NCBI GenBank assembly: GCA_023460875.1
Contig: JAEWOQ010000313.1
Location: 1-24,564, forward strand
Direction: 5' to 3'
Source: Pseudomonadota bacterium
GTDB lineage: Bacteria; Myxococcota_A; Polyangia; Polyangiales; Polyangiaceae
DNA: 24,564 bases
The notes under the pieces are model-generated. The model was not told where the DNA came from. It did not search any database and saw only the letters and a program-made list of their open reading frames with translations. A program made the position numbers and the translations under genes. Below are positions 15,330-22,824 of this stretch, one piece after another (within the stretch, counting starts at the first letter, position 1; every line of letters begins with the position of its first letter).

Positions 15330-16952
15330 TCAGTGGCGAAGCCCGGGGGCCTCCTGGCCGCTGGCGGCGACGTACTCGTCGTAGCCGCCGTCGTAGACGC
15401 GCGGGCCTGCGGCGGTCAGCTCGAGCACGCGGTTGGACAGCGCGCTCAGGAACGTGCGGTCGTGGGAGACGAACAGCATGGTCCCCTCGAACTTGTGGAG
15501 CGCTCTCACGAGCATCTCCTTCGTGTCGATGTCCAGGTGGTTCGTCGGCTCGTCGAGGACGAGGAAGTTCGGGGGATCGAAGAGCATGATGGCGAGCACC
15601 AGCCGAGCCTTCTCGCCACCGGACAAGATCGCGCAGCGCTTCTCCACGGAGTCGCCGGGGAAGCCGAAGGCCCCGAGCAAGGTGCGGAGCACGCCCAGGC
15701 CGGCGAGGGGATACTCGTGCTGCAAGGTCTCGAGGACCGTGCGCTCGGGGGAGAGCAGCTCCATGGTGTGTTGGGCGAAGTATCCCAGCTTCACGCTGGC
15801 GCCGACGCGTATGCTGCCGCGGTCCGGCGCGGAGGAGCCGGCGACCAGCTTGAGCAAGGTCGTCTTGCCGGCGCCGTTCACGCCCATCACGCACCAACGC
15901 TCTTGGCGGCGGATCAGGAGGCTCAGGCCGTCGTAGATGACCTTATCGCCGTAAGCTTTGCGCACGTCCTCCACGGTCGCGACGTCGTCCCCCGAGCGGG
16001 GCGGCGCCCTGAAGTCGAACTCGATGATCTTGCGCTCCCGCGGGGCCTCGATCTTGTCGATCTTCTCGAGCTTCTTCACCCGAGATTGGACCTGGGCCGC
16101 GTGGCTCGCCCGGGCCTTGAAGCGGTCGATGAAGGCCTGCTCCTTGGCGAGCATCGCCTGCTGGCGGGCGAACTGAGCTGCTTGCTGCTCGCGGCGCAGC
16201 TGCCATTGCTGCTGATAGAAGTCGTAGTCCCCCGAGTAGCTGACGAGGTCGCCCGCATCGATGTCGACGATGCGGGTGACGACGCGGTTCAGGAACGCTC
16301 GATCGTGGGAGGTCAACACGAGGGCTCCGGCGGAGCTCTTCAGGAACCCCTCGAGCCAGATGATCGACTCGATGTCGAGGTGGTTCGTCGGCTCGTCGAG
16401 GAGGAGCACGTCGGGTTTCATGAGCAGCACCCGGGCCAGGGCGACGCGCATCTTCCAGCCGCCCGAGAGCTGGCCCACGTCCCCCGCCACCATCGTCTCG
16501 CTGAAGCCGAGCCCCGCGAGGACCTCCTGGGCGCGCGCCTCGAGGGCGTAGCCGTCGAGCTCGTCGAAGCGCGCCTGCACGGTGCCGAAGCGCTCCACGA
16601 GCTCGTCGAGCTTGTCGAACTGCTCGGGATCCGCCATGGCCGCCTCGAGGCGGAGGAGCTCTGAGCGCAGGGTGGACACCTCGCCGGCGCCCGCCATGGT
16701 CTCCTCCAGGGTGCTGCGCCCGCTCATCTCGCCGACGTTCTGGTCGAAGTAGCCGATGGCCGTGTTCTTCTCGATCGCCACCTGACCCGCGTCGGGCTGC
16801 TCCTGGCCCACCAAGAGGCGGAAGATGGTCGACTTGCCGGCGCCGTTCGGGCCGACCAGGCCGACGCGCTCGCCGCGGAACACCGCGAAGCTCGCGTCGA
16901 TGAACAGGATCTGGCTGCCGTGCCGCTTCGAGACGGAGTCGAGCTGAATCAT
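15330..16952 (-). CDS. ABC-F family ribosome-associated ATPase
   Basis: The 540-residue protein has two ABC domains and no membrane segments. First domain: Walker A GPNGAGKST (34-42), signature LSGGWKMRVALAR, Walker B with LLLDEPTNHLDIES. Second domain: GVNGAGKTT, LSGGEKARLVLA, and FLVLDEPTNHLDID. The linker between them is a charged helical stretch rich in Gln/Arg/Ala (about 240-300), the segment that reaches toward the P-site tRNA in EttA-type proteins. ATG at 16952 (MIQLDSV) is chosen because the ABC fold begins there; a longer frame reaching 17126 would overlap the thymidine phosphorylase gene and has no domain. It acts in translation as an elongation or rescue factor of the YbiT/Uup/EttA kind; the exact subfamily is not clear. 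It could also be antibiotic-resistance-type, but the context is housekeeping. Confidence 0.94.
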   Translation of the reverse strand: MIQLDSVSKRHGSQILFIDASFAVFRGERVGLVGPNGAGKSTIFRLLVGQEQPDAGQVAIEKNTAIGYFDQNVGEMSGRSTLEETMAGAGEVSTLRSELLRLEAAMADPEQFDKLDELVERFGTVQARFDELDGYALEARAQEVLAGLGFSETMVAGDVGQLSGGWKMRVALARVLLMKPDVLLLDEPTNHLDIESIIWLEGFLKSSAGALVLTSHDRAFLNRVVTRIVDIDAGDLVSYSGDYDFYQQQWQLRREQQAAQFARQQAMLAKEQAFIDRFKARASHAAQVQSRVKKLEKIDKIEAPRERKIIEFDFRAPPRSGDDVATVEDVRKAYGDKVIYDGLSLLIRRQERWCVMGVNGAGKTTLLKLVAGSSAPDRGSIRVGASVKLGYFAQHTMELLSPERTVLETLQHEYPLAGLGVLRTLLGAFGFPGDSVEKRCAILSGGEKARLVLAIMLFDPPNFLVLDEPTNHLDIDTKEMLVRALHKFEGTMLFVSHDRTFLSALSNRVLELTAAGPRVYDGGYDEYVAASGQEAPGLRH

Positions 16953-17032
16953 GCTCGTCGCTCGGTACTGCGCCGGTGGTCTCGAGTCTACCTCCGACGT
17001 GCCGTTCTCCGCCGGCGCGGTCGACGCAACGG

Positions 17033-18493
17033 TCAACGACTGGAGCGGATTCGCTCCAAGAGGAGAGGCGTCGCGGCGGGCGGCCTCGCGCGCACCTCGA
17101 ACGAGGCAGCCGCTTCTCGCTGCCACAGCTCACGCTGGGCGCGCGAGCTGCTGCGGCGGAGGTGGAGCAGGGCGAGGGGCTGCCCTGCTTCGACGCGGTC
17201 CCCCCTGCGCGCCAAGAGCTGCACTCCGACGGCGGGATCCACCGGATCCTCGGCTCGCCGACGGCCCGCCCCGATCTTGACGGCGAGCTCTCCGAGGGCG
17301 CGTGCGTCGACGGTGACGAGGTAGCCGGCGCGGGGGGCGGTCAGCTCGAGGAGCACGCGTGCCCGGGGGAGACGGCCCGGGTCCGTCACGAAGCGCGTGT
17401 CGCCGCCCTGGAGGTGCACCATGCGCTCGAAATGTTCGAAGGCGGAGCCGCTGCGGAGGGCCTCGAGGAGGCGGGCGCGCGCTGCAGGACGCCGAGGAGC
17501 GAGCCCCACCGCGAGCAACATGTCCTCACCCAGAGCGAGGGTGAGCTCGCGCACGTTCGCGGGGCCGCCGTCACGGAGCACGTCGATGGCCTCCCGGAGC
17601 TCCAGGGCGTTACCGATGGTGAGGCCCAGGGGAGCGTCCATGTCCGTGAGCAGGGCGCGCACCTGCGTGCCCGTGCTCTGGCCGACGTTCACGAGGGCGC
17701 GCGCCAGCTCGCGTCCCGAGGGCAGATCGGCCATGAAGGCGCCGCGCCCGACCTTGACGTCGAGCACCAGGGCGTCGATGCCCTCCGCGAGCTTCTTCGA
17801 CAGGATGCTCGCGACGATGAGGGGGATGCAGGCCACGGTGCCCGTCACGTCGCGCAGGGCGTAGATGCGACGATCGGCCGGGGCGAGCTCGGCGGTCTGC
17901 CCGATGATCGCCACGCCCGCCGTGCGCACCACCTTCTCGAAGCGGCTCGCGGACAGGTGGACGTCGTACCCCGGGATCGACTCCAGCTTGTCGAGGGTGC
18001 CCCCCGTGTGGCCCAGCCCGCGCCCGGCGATCATCGGGACGGCGGCGCCGCAGGCGGCCACTAGAGGGCCGAGGCACAGGCTGATCTTGTCTCCGACGCC
18101 GCCCGTCGAGTGCTTGTCCACCTTGGGGCGGGTCACGCTGGGCAGCCTGAGGATCTTCCCGGACTCGAGCATCGCTCGCGTCAGAGCCGCCGTCTCTCCG
18201 GCGTCGAGGCCGCGCAGGAACGCAGCCATGAGCCAGGCGCTCATCTGGTAGTCCGCCATGCGCCCGTCGCTGAGCTGCTCGACGAGGCTGTGGATCTCTT
18301 CGGGGGAGTGGGTGCCGCCGTCGCGCTTGCGCGCGATGAGCTCGACGGGGCTCGGCGGCGACGCGACGCGGGCCGCGGCCGCCTTCGCGCGCGTGGTGCT
18401 CTGCGGGGCGCGCCGCGTCTTCGCTGGGGGTGCGGCCTTCGAGCGCGGCGACGGGGTAGAGCGCGGTGACGAGGTAGAGCGGGGAGGGGGCAC
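17033..18493 (-). CDS. deoA: thymidine/pyrimidine-nucleoside phosphorylase with basic N-terminal extension
   Basis: The 486-residue enzyme splits thymidine (or uridine) with phosphate to base and deoxyribose 1-phosphate. The family motif KHSTGGVGDK (127-136) is intact, with GRGLGHTGGTLDKLE following and a C-terminal lobe (about 390-486) of the alpha/beta type. The usual length is about 430-440; here about 48 extra residues precede ELIARKRDGG. They are rich in Pro, Ser, Arg, Lys and Ala and come partly from an 18-bp repeat (18441-18458, 18459-18476) that encodes Ser-Thr-Pro/Ser-Ser-Pro-Arg. The start is GTG at 18493, and no ATG, GTG or TTG was found between it and the domain, so the extension seems real. 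It is divergent from the WYL regulator, 178 bp away, and is the first of four same-strand genes. Confidence 0.93.
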   Translation of the reverse strand: MPPPRSTSSPRSTPSPRSKAAPPAKTRRAPQSTTRAKAAAARVASPPSPVELIARKRDGGTHSPEEIHSLVEQLSDGRMADYQMSAWLMAAFLRGLDAGETAALTRAMLESGKILRLPSVTRPKVDKHSTGGVGDKISLCLGPLVAACGAAVPMIAGRGLGHTGGTLDKLESIPGYDVHLSASRFEKVVRTAGVAIIGQTAELAPADRRIYALRDVTGTVACIPLIVASILSKKLAEGIDALVLDVKVGRGAFMADLPSGRELARALVNVGQSTGTQVRALLTDMDAPLGLTIGNALELREAIDVLRDGGPANVRELTLALGEDMLLAVGLAPRRPAARARLLEALRSGSAFEHFERMVHLQGGDTRFVTDPGRLPRARVLLELTAPRAGYLVTVDARALGELAVKIGAGRRRAEDPVDPAVGVQLLARRGDRVEAGQPLALLHLRRSSSRAQRELWQREAAASFEVRARPPAATPLLLERIRSSR

Positions 18494-18671
18494 CGCTCCG
18501 GACGATGGCGCGCGCCCCGACGGCTTTCAAGGGCGCCCAACGGCGCGCAGAAAGCAGGCGGTTCGTCGCGCCCTGAGGGGCGAGCGCGCTCCAGGAGGTG
18601 CTCCGATCGGTGCTCGCGGGCGCTTCGGCGGATCTCGGGGCGCAGAATCTGGTAAGAACGTCGCTAGAGCC

Positions 18672-19727
18672 GTGAGCCGTAGCGCTAGACCCCTCGGACG
18701 CCCCATCGGCAACTTCACGCAGCATCGACGCCTCGATCGGCTGCGCGAGATCTTGATGCGCCATCCCAAGGGGATCTCGCTGTACGATCTCGCGGACGGG
18801 CTCGGGGTCACGACGCGGACCATGCGCCGCTACCTCAAGGAGGTGGAGCGGGAGTACGAGCTGGAGAGCACGGAGGTGCGCGGCGGGGGCCCGCTGCTCT
18901 GGAAGATCCGGGCGAGCGAGCTGCCCCGGAAGGTGGAGCTGCGGCGGACCCAGGTCTACGCGATCCTCGCCGCGCGCCGGTTGTTCGAGCCGATGGCTGG
19001 CTCCGCCCTCTACGACGAGATCGACATGGCGACCTCGAAGCTCCTGGCCTTCGCCAGGAAGCCGGGGCGGGGTCCCAACGCGGGGCTGGCGGACGCGCGC
19101 CTCGAGGATCGGTTCTTGTACTTGCCCTTCGCGCCGAAGAACTACTCGGAGAAGACGGAGGAGCTGGACGACGTGTTCCAGGCGGTCGCGGACCTCCGTC
19201 CCCTGTCATTGCGCTACCGGAGCGGCAACAAGGGGAAGGAGGAGCGCATCACGATTCACCCCTACGCGATGGTGCTCCACCGAGACTCGATCTACTGCGT
19301 CGCTCATCATTTGGGGCACGGGGAGATCCGGACCTTGGTGCTCGATCGGATGCGGGACACCCAGCTCCACCACACGGAGCATTTCGAGCTCCCGGCGGAG
19401 TTCGACATCAACGAGTACTTTCAGGGGGAGTTCGGCATCTTCAAGAGCACGGAGCGGCACAAGGTCGTCGTGGACTTCGACGCCAAGGCGGCGGAGTACG
19501 TGCGCATGCGCAAGGTGCACCCGACGCAGAAGCTGGCGGCGATCGCGGGCGGTGGAGTGCGGCTCACGATGACCGTGGGTAATCTCTTGCCCGTGACGAG
19601 CTGGGTGCTCGAGTGGGGGCCGCGCGCGCGGGTGGTGGAGCCCGCCGAGCTCGTGGAGCGCGTGCGTCGAGAGCTGGAGGAGGCGCTCGCGAACTACGGC
19701 AAGGGCGGGCGCAAGCGGGAGGGGTGA
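18672..19727 (+). CDS. WYL-domain transcriptional regulator
   Basis: The 351-residue protein starts with a winged helix-turn-helix (about 18-60; LREILMRHPKGISLYDLADG then TTRTMRRYLKEVE) and continues with a WYL domain (about 165-270), where the ligand/nucleic-acid pocket reads DSIYCVAHH in place of the canonical W-Y-L-VAY, followed by a WCX-like C-terminal domain (about 275-345). Such proteins are ligand-responsive regulators, often binding nucleic acids or oligonucleotides. GTG at 18672 is chosen because it precedes the helix-turn-helix closely; the frame stays open further upstream to 18258 but crosses the thymidine phosphorylase gene. No strong ribosome binding site was seen. It is divergent from deoA, which may be a target; that is an inference from position. 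Confidence 0.88.
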   Translation: MSRSARPLGRPIGNFTQHRRLDRLREILMRHPKGISLYDLADGLGVTTRTMRRYLKEVEREYELESTEVRGGGPLLWKIRASELPRKVELRRTQVYAILAARRLFEPMAGSALYDEIDMATSKLLAFARKPGRGPNAGLADARLEDRFLYLPFAPKNYSEKTEELDDVFQAVADLRPLSLRYRSGNKGKEERITIHPYAMVLHRDSIYCVAHHLGHGEIRTLVLDRMRDTQLHHTEHFELPAEFDINEYFQGEFGIFKSTERHKVVVDFDAKAAEYVRMRKVHPTQKLAAIAGGGVRLTMTVGNLLPVTSWVLEWGPRARVVEPAELVERVRRELEEALANYGKGGRKREG

Positions 19728-19763
19728 GCGCGGCGGGGGGGCGAGCCGAGCGGTGCTCTAGAC

Positions 19764-19805
19764 CTCTGTCAGCGTGGCTCTGTCAGCGTGGCTCTGTCAG
19801 CGTGC
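19764..19805. repeat. 14-bp intergenic tandem repeat
   Basis: CTCTGTCAGCGTGG at 19764-19777 and 19778-19791, and once with a last-base change at 19792-19805. It sits in the convergent gap between the WYL gene and the lytic transglycosylase gene. Confidence 0.9.
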
Positions 19806-19826
19806 CTCTGGCCGGCGGTGCCCTGC

Positions 19827-20468
19827 TCAGCGGGCCGCGGTGACGGCGAGGACCTCTTGCTCGCGGTACTGGCGGTAGTACTCGAGCACCTTCACCACGT
19901 AGTGCTGCGTCTCCGCGTACGGGGGGATGCCACCGTGGCGGATCACGGCGTTCTCGCCTGCGTTGTAGGCGGCGACGGTGAGCTGCAGATCGCCGTTGAA
20001 GAGGTTCGCGAGCACGCGCAGGTAGCGCGTACCCCCGAAGATGTTCTGTCGGGGATCGTAGATGTCCTGCACCATCATGCGCTCGGCCGTCGGCGGGATG
20101 AGCTGCATGAGCCCGTGGGCGTTGGCGGGGGAGAGCGCCCGCGGGTCGAAGTTGCTCTCCACCTTGATCACGGCTCGGATGAGGGCCTCGGGGATCTGGT
20201 AGAGGGCGGCTGCCTCGCGGATGAAGGCGTCGTAGCGGTTCACGCGAGCCGCCGAGGTGTCGCTCGGCATCACCGGGCTGGCGGCCTTCTTCGCCTTCGA
20301 CTCCTTGACGACGCGCTTGCTGCCCGGGCTCGGCTTGTTGGTGAAGGAGATGACGCCGTCTTTGTCGACGCTCCTGTAGATGTCCGCGTGCACGGCGGAG
20401 GCGGACAGCACGAGCAGGGCGCTCGCGAGGACGCCTTGAAGACGTGGCAGCGGGGGAGTCCAACCCAT
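19827..20468 (-). CDS. SLT-type lytic transglycosylase with N-terminal DUF4124-like segment
   Basis: The 213-residue protein cuts peptidoglycan between MurNAc and GlcNAc in the periplasm. It begins with a signal peptide (about 1-28, cleavage after AVHA), then a short DUF4124-like segment (DIYRSVDKDGVISFTNKPSPG, first part of residues 29-49), a basic linker, and the SLT domain (about 85-190). The catalytic Glu is E104 in IKVESNFDP, followed by the family motifs GLMQLIPPTA and AAYNAGENAV. ATG at 20468 is chosen because it gives a normal signal peptide; ATG 20537 would add 23 basic residues. No clear ribosome binding site is seen at either. It is the last ordinary gene before the phage-like region; cell-wall lytic enzymes also occur in phages, but this one faces away from the phage cluster and has a chromosomal-type signal peptide. 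Confidence 0.9.
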   Translation of the reverse strand: MGWTPPLPRLQGVLASALLVLSASAVHADIYRSVDKDGVISFTNKPSPGSKRVVKESKAKKAASPVMPSDTSAARVNRYDAFIREAAALYQIPEALIRAVIKVESNFDPRALSPANAHGLMQLIPPTAERMMVQDIYDPRQNIFGGTRYLRVLANLFNGDLQLTVAAYNAGENAVIRHGGIPPYAETQHYVVKVLEYYRQYREQEVLAVTAAR

Positions 20469-20954
20469 GGGTAGGGATGATGATACGGCCCTCCTACGCA
20501 ACGCGGCAAGGGGGCCACGCAGACGCGATAAACGCATGTCCAGGTTCTCTGGCCTCAGGGAACCGGCGTTCTCCGGTACCCTCCGTGCTCGAGCGCCCGG
20601 CAACCGTCGACCTCAATGGGTGTGAATGTAGTCGCCTGTGCTCTCTCGCCCTGTGCTCTGGTCGGGAAGGCGACTGCCGAAGAAACGCAGGTGCGGCCAA
20701 GATTGCTAAGAGCCACCACTGCTGCGTGGCTTGGTCGACGGCGGTGACGTTCAGCCCACAAACACGGAACAGACTCAGGTCATCCTTAACAAATGTCAAT
20801 TGGAGCGCCCGCGGCGAGGTCGGTAGGCGCTTCGTCGAAAGAGTCCTCCCGATAGTCGCCGCTCTCCTTCGGCAGGACCATCACGTCTCACCTTCTCGGG
20901 AGCTGCTTGGCGAACGCTGCTGTTGTGAAGCGCTGCTCATCAGGCACACCTCAC

Positions 20955-20991
20955 AGGTTCGCGGCCGCCTTTGCTCCTCTGCCGCGAACCT
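20955..20991. promoter_or_regulatory. 11-bp perfect inverted repeat (hairpin)
   Basis: AGGTTCGCGGC (20955-20965) and GCCGCGAACCT (20981-20991) are exact inverted copies around a 15-nt pyrimidine-rich loop. No T-run follows on either strand within a few bases, so it is not a standard intrinsic terminator. Confidence 0.5.
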
Positions 20992-21018
20992 CCGCGCCCG
21001 CGTCTCCGCTGAAGGGTC

Positions 21019-21037
21019 TTCGCCGGAACACGGCGAA
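21019..21037. repeat. 7-bp inverted repeat
   Basis: TTCGCCG (21019-21025) and CGGCGAA (21031-21037) flank a 5-nt loop. It is the second of a series of hairpins before the phage-like genes. A third, GGGCAG/CTGCCC, lies at 21068-21087. Confidence 0.45.
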
Positions 21038-21099
21038 CGCGTACGAACATCCGAGTCACAAACTCACGGGCAGCAAACGAACTGCCCTCTCGGAGGAGC

Positions 21100-21129
21100 T
21101 TGACGTTGGCGCATGGGCCTTGGTATGTG
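21100..21129 (+). promoter_or_regulatory. candidate promoter of the phage-like early genes
   Basis: TTGACG (21100-21105, 5/6 of the -35 consensus), an 18-bp spacer, and TATGTG (21124-21129) preceded by TG at 21121-21122 (extended -10). The -10 matches poorly (3/6), so this is weak by itself. The predicted start would fall in the left arm of the inverted repeat at 21132. Confidence 0.35.
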
Positions 21130-21131
21130 TG

Positions 21132-21188
21132 CCCACAGTTTATTCGATGGGGACATGCAGCTTTGCTGCTCGGAGGGGAAACTGTGGG
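21132..21188 (+). promoter_or_regulatory. nested inverted repeats upstream of the first phage-like gene
   Basis: CCCACAGTTT (21132-21141) and AAACTGTGGG (21179-21188) are exact 10-bp inverted copies. Between them GCAGC-TTT-GCTGC (21157-21169) forms an inner hairpin. The right arm ends 14 nt before the Shine-Dalgarno sequence of the gene at 21213. It may be a pair of operator half sites or a leader RNA structure. Confidence 0.5.
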
Positions 21189-21212
21189 ACACGGCAATAG
21201 GAGGAGGTCGAG

Positions 21213-21821
21213 ATGGTGTTGGACGTCGGTGACATGGAGGCGAACGCTTGTTCCTCCAGCAGCGATCCACCGAAGCGCCGACAGCGGGTCGGCCTTCCGA
21301 ACCCGGATTTGGAATGGTTTCTGACTCGAGCTGCTAGCGCGCTCGGCGCGCGAGGCACCTTCGAGACCGTGGTGTCGGTGCTGCAGCGTGGCGGCCTGCA
21401 GGGAAGCTTGCTCGTCAGCGGAGAGCTGTGCACCGACGAACAGCTGGGCTGGGGTAGGTATCGGGGGCGCGGATTGGTGGAGAGATTCCGCCGCATCGAA
21501 AGATTCTGGAGGCGGGTTCCGCAATCCACCCAAAATATTCTTGTAGCATTCTACGTCCCGGTGCGGCTACCCCCGGGGATCCGTGAGGAGCTACGGGAAT
21601 ACGCAGGGCCGGCTCATCTTTTGTGCGAGGGCGAGGCGCTGCAGCGGGCTTGCCGAGCCCTGAGCGAGCGGCCCGAAGCCATACGAAGGCAGCCTGCTGG
21701 TCTCCATGCGCGCTCAGTGGTCGCTCAGGCACGGCGCGCGGCAAAGGGAGCCGTGCGGACCGCCCACGATGCTTGGGAGGAGGTGTGCCGTGTTCAAGCG
21801 GAGGCATGGGTGGACGCATGA
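21213..21821 (+). CDS. unrecognised protein of the phage-like cluster, 202 aa
   Basis: I recognise no family. The start is well supported: GGAGG (21202-21206) lies just upstream of ATG 21213, one of the best ribosome binding sites in the window. The product is soluble, Arg- and Glu-rich, with a Ser/Pro/Arg-rich N-terminus (about 12-28), a helical middle part, a hydrophobic strand NILVAFYVPVRLP near 108-120 and a basic helical end (about 165-202) ending in a Trp-containing segment DAWEEV. There is no signal peptide or membrane segment. Its stop overlaps the start of the helix-turn-helix gene by 4 bp (ATGA), so the two are translated together. The position as first gene behind a structured leader suggests a control or early function, which is inference only. 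Confidence 0.7.
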   Translation: MVLDVGDMEANACSSSSDPPKRRQRVGLPNPDLEWFLTRAASALGARGTFETVVSVLQRGGLQGSLLVSGELCTDEQLGWGRYRGRGLVERFRRIERFWRRVPQSTQNILVAFYVPVRLPPGIREELREYAGPAHLLCEGEALQRACRALSERPEAIRRQPAGLHARSVVAQARRAAKGAVRTAHDAWEEVCRVQAEAWVDA

Positions 21822-22186
21822 GCACGAAGCTGCCTCGCCCCCAAGTGGGAGATACTTGGATCTCCCTGAAGCAGGCCGCCGAACTCTCGGAGGTTCCGGT
21901 GCACACGATGCGGCGGCGTCTACAGAAAATCCACGAACAGCAACCGGAGCTCGGGTTGCTGCGACGGATAGGAGCGCGCAAGTTCGAGGTCAGCCTCGAA
22001 GCGCTGCGGAGGTCTCGCTCCACGGAGTCGGCGGTGCCGGGTGAGGAGCTTCAAGATCTCGCGTCGCGCATCGACGAAGTCGAGCGAAATCTCCTGGCAA
22101 TGAGAAGAAGCTTCAGGTCCTTGAGAACTCTAGTGAAAGACGCCCTGGGGACCGCCCCGGCAGTGACAGGATGTGACAAGACGTGA
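21818..22186 (+). CDS. small helix-turn-helix protein with coiled-coil tail
   Basis: The 122-residue protein has an excisionase/MerR-like winged helix-turn-helix (about 14-55; SLKQAAELSEVPVHTMRRRL, then a wing with RKFEVSLEALRR) and a helical, probably coiled-coil C-terminal part (about 77-110). Such proteins bind DNA as regulators or as recombination directionality factors. ATG 21818 overlaps the preceding stop (ATGA). The 3' end of the gene contains three GTGAC motifs in a 10-bp phase and is followed directly by a 36-bp palindrome, which may be its own binding region. It may govern the tail genes downstream. I am confident of the fold type, not of the role. Confidence 0.72.
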   Translation: MSTKLPRPQVGDTWISLKQAAELSEVPVHTMRRRLQKIHEQQPELGLLRRIGARKFEVSLEALRRSRSTESAVPGEELQDLASRIDEVERNLLAMRRSFRSLRTLVKDALGTAPAVTGCDKT

Positions 22187-22187
22187 C
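22163..22187 (+). repeat. three GTGAC motifs with exact 10-bp phase
   Basis: GTGAC starts at 22163, 22173 and 22183, that is one helical turn apart, overlapping the last codons of the helix-turn-helix gene and ending next to the palindrome at 22188. Confidence 0.6.
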
Positions 22188-22223
22188 GTGGATTTGCACA
22201 TCCCTATAGGATGGCAAATCCAC
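22188..22223. promoter_or_regulatory. 36-bp near-perfect palindrome between regulator and tail genes
   Basis: GTGGATTTGC (22188-22197) pairs with GCAAATCCAC (22214-22223), and CATCC (22199-22203) pairs with GGATG (22209-22213). The only exception in the 15-bp stem is a single bulged A at 22198; the loop is CTATA. No T-run follows on the plus strand, so it is not a typical intrinsic terminator. It may be an operator or a recombination or processing site. Confidence 0.65.
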
Positions 22224-22323
22224 TCCTGATCGAGTTACGGACACCGTCGCAGGTCACTGAAGACGGAAGCGAGGGCTCGAGGGACATCGGCGAGTTACGT
22301 CGCGCAGCCCATCGGGTGATCCC

Positions 22324-22824
22324 TTGAGCTCCGACCCCACGGACATCTACGGACTCATCGAAGAGATCCGCGTTGCGTTGAACGAGCTCACGAACGATCT
22401 GTTTCCGCTGGCAAACTGGGTGGTTGGCCTCGAAGCGGACCCGCTGACGGAGCCGCCGGGCGTCGAGTGGCGCGAGCAGGGCGGAGAGATCGAGACCGGC
22501 ACGACGGAGCTGACCGGCGGTGAGAGCGGCGATATCGCCATGGACGCCAGCTCGTTCCACGTGACGATCTGGCGGGACACTCCGCAGGAGTGCAAGGAGA
22601 CGCTCTACGACCTCGTGCGCGCCGTGCGCGCCATCACCTACGGCCCGAACAACGAGTTTGGCGAGTACACGTGGAGCTCCGAGACCGTAGGCAGAAAGCT
22701 CGACGTGGCACTGACGCTCCGTTTGCCCATCAAGGTCGATAAGGACGTGGCTACCGAGATCGTCGAGTTCCACCAGCACACCACCACGCTGACGATCGAC
22801 GGCACACCAGAAGAGGTGTGTTGA
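22324..22824 (+). CDS. phage tail-terminator-like or tail-completion protein
   Basis: The 166-residue protein is soluble and acidic. It opens with a helix (IYGLIEEIRVALNELTN) and continues with alternating strands and helices, including a segment with TIWRDTPQECKETLYDLVRAVRAI and long strands near 130-160. Size, charge and fold pattern, and its place two genes before the sheath, fit tail terminator or neck-type proteins of contractile phages, as in the Mu gp37 position. I saw no decisive motif. The start is TTG at 22324, the only start codon in frame before the conserved-looking helix; there is no clear ribosome binding site. The next gene starts directly after its stop codon, so the two are coupled. 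Confidence 0.5.
   Translation: MSSDPTDIYGLIEEIRVALNELTNDLFPLANWVVGLEADPLTEPPGVEWREQGGEIETGTTELTGGESGDIAMDASSFHVTIWRDTPQECKETLYDLVRAVRAITYGPNNEFGEYTWSSETVGRKLDVALTLRLPIKVDKDVATEIVEFHQHTTTLTIDGTPEEVC

Larger units (their letters stand above)
20469..21212. other. 744-bp region without a convincing gene, rich in inverted repeats
   Basis: Open frames here (for instance 20907-21200 plus, and 20940-21533 minus) have no domain or ribosome binding site and look like chance. The region is less GC-rich than the flanks. It carries exact inverted repeats at 20712-20730, 20955-20991, 21019-21037, 21068-21087 and 21132-21188. This is the likely left junction and control region of the phage-like element. 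An unannotated small RNA cannot be excluded. Confidence 0.6.

Noticed and set aside
15333..16664. Plus-strand open frame of 443 codons opposite the ABC-F gene
   Set aside because: Same reason: the minus strand carries both Walker motifs and signatures; the plus translation has no domain.
16953..17126. Longer N-terminus for the ABC-F protein
   Set aside because: The 58 extra residues have no family counterpart and would overlap the thymidine phosphorylase gene; the ABC domain begins at ATG 16952.
18258..18671. Longer N-terminus for the WYL regulator
   Set aside because: It would overlap the divergent deoA gene and encodes low-complexity Arg/Gly/Ala sequence; GTG 18672 directly precedes the helix-turn-helix.
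20794..20799. Perfect TTGACA on the minus strand as promoter of the lytic transglycosylase gene
   Set aside because: No acceptable -10 hexamer was found 16 to 18 bp downstream, and it is over 300 bp from the gene.
20940..21533. Minus-strand open frame of 197 codons in the gap before the phage-like genes
   Set aside because: It overlaps the well-started gene at 21213, has no ribosome binding site or domain, and crosses the inverted repeats.
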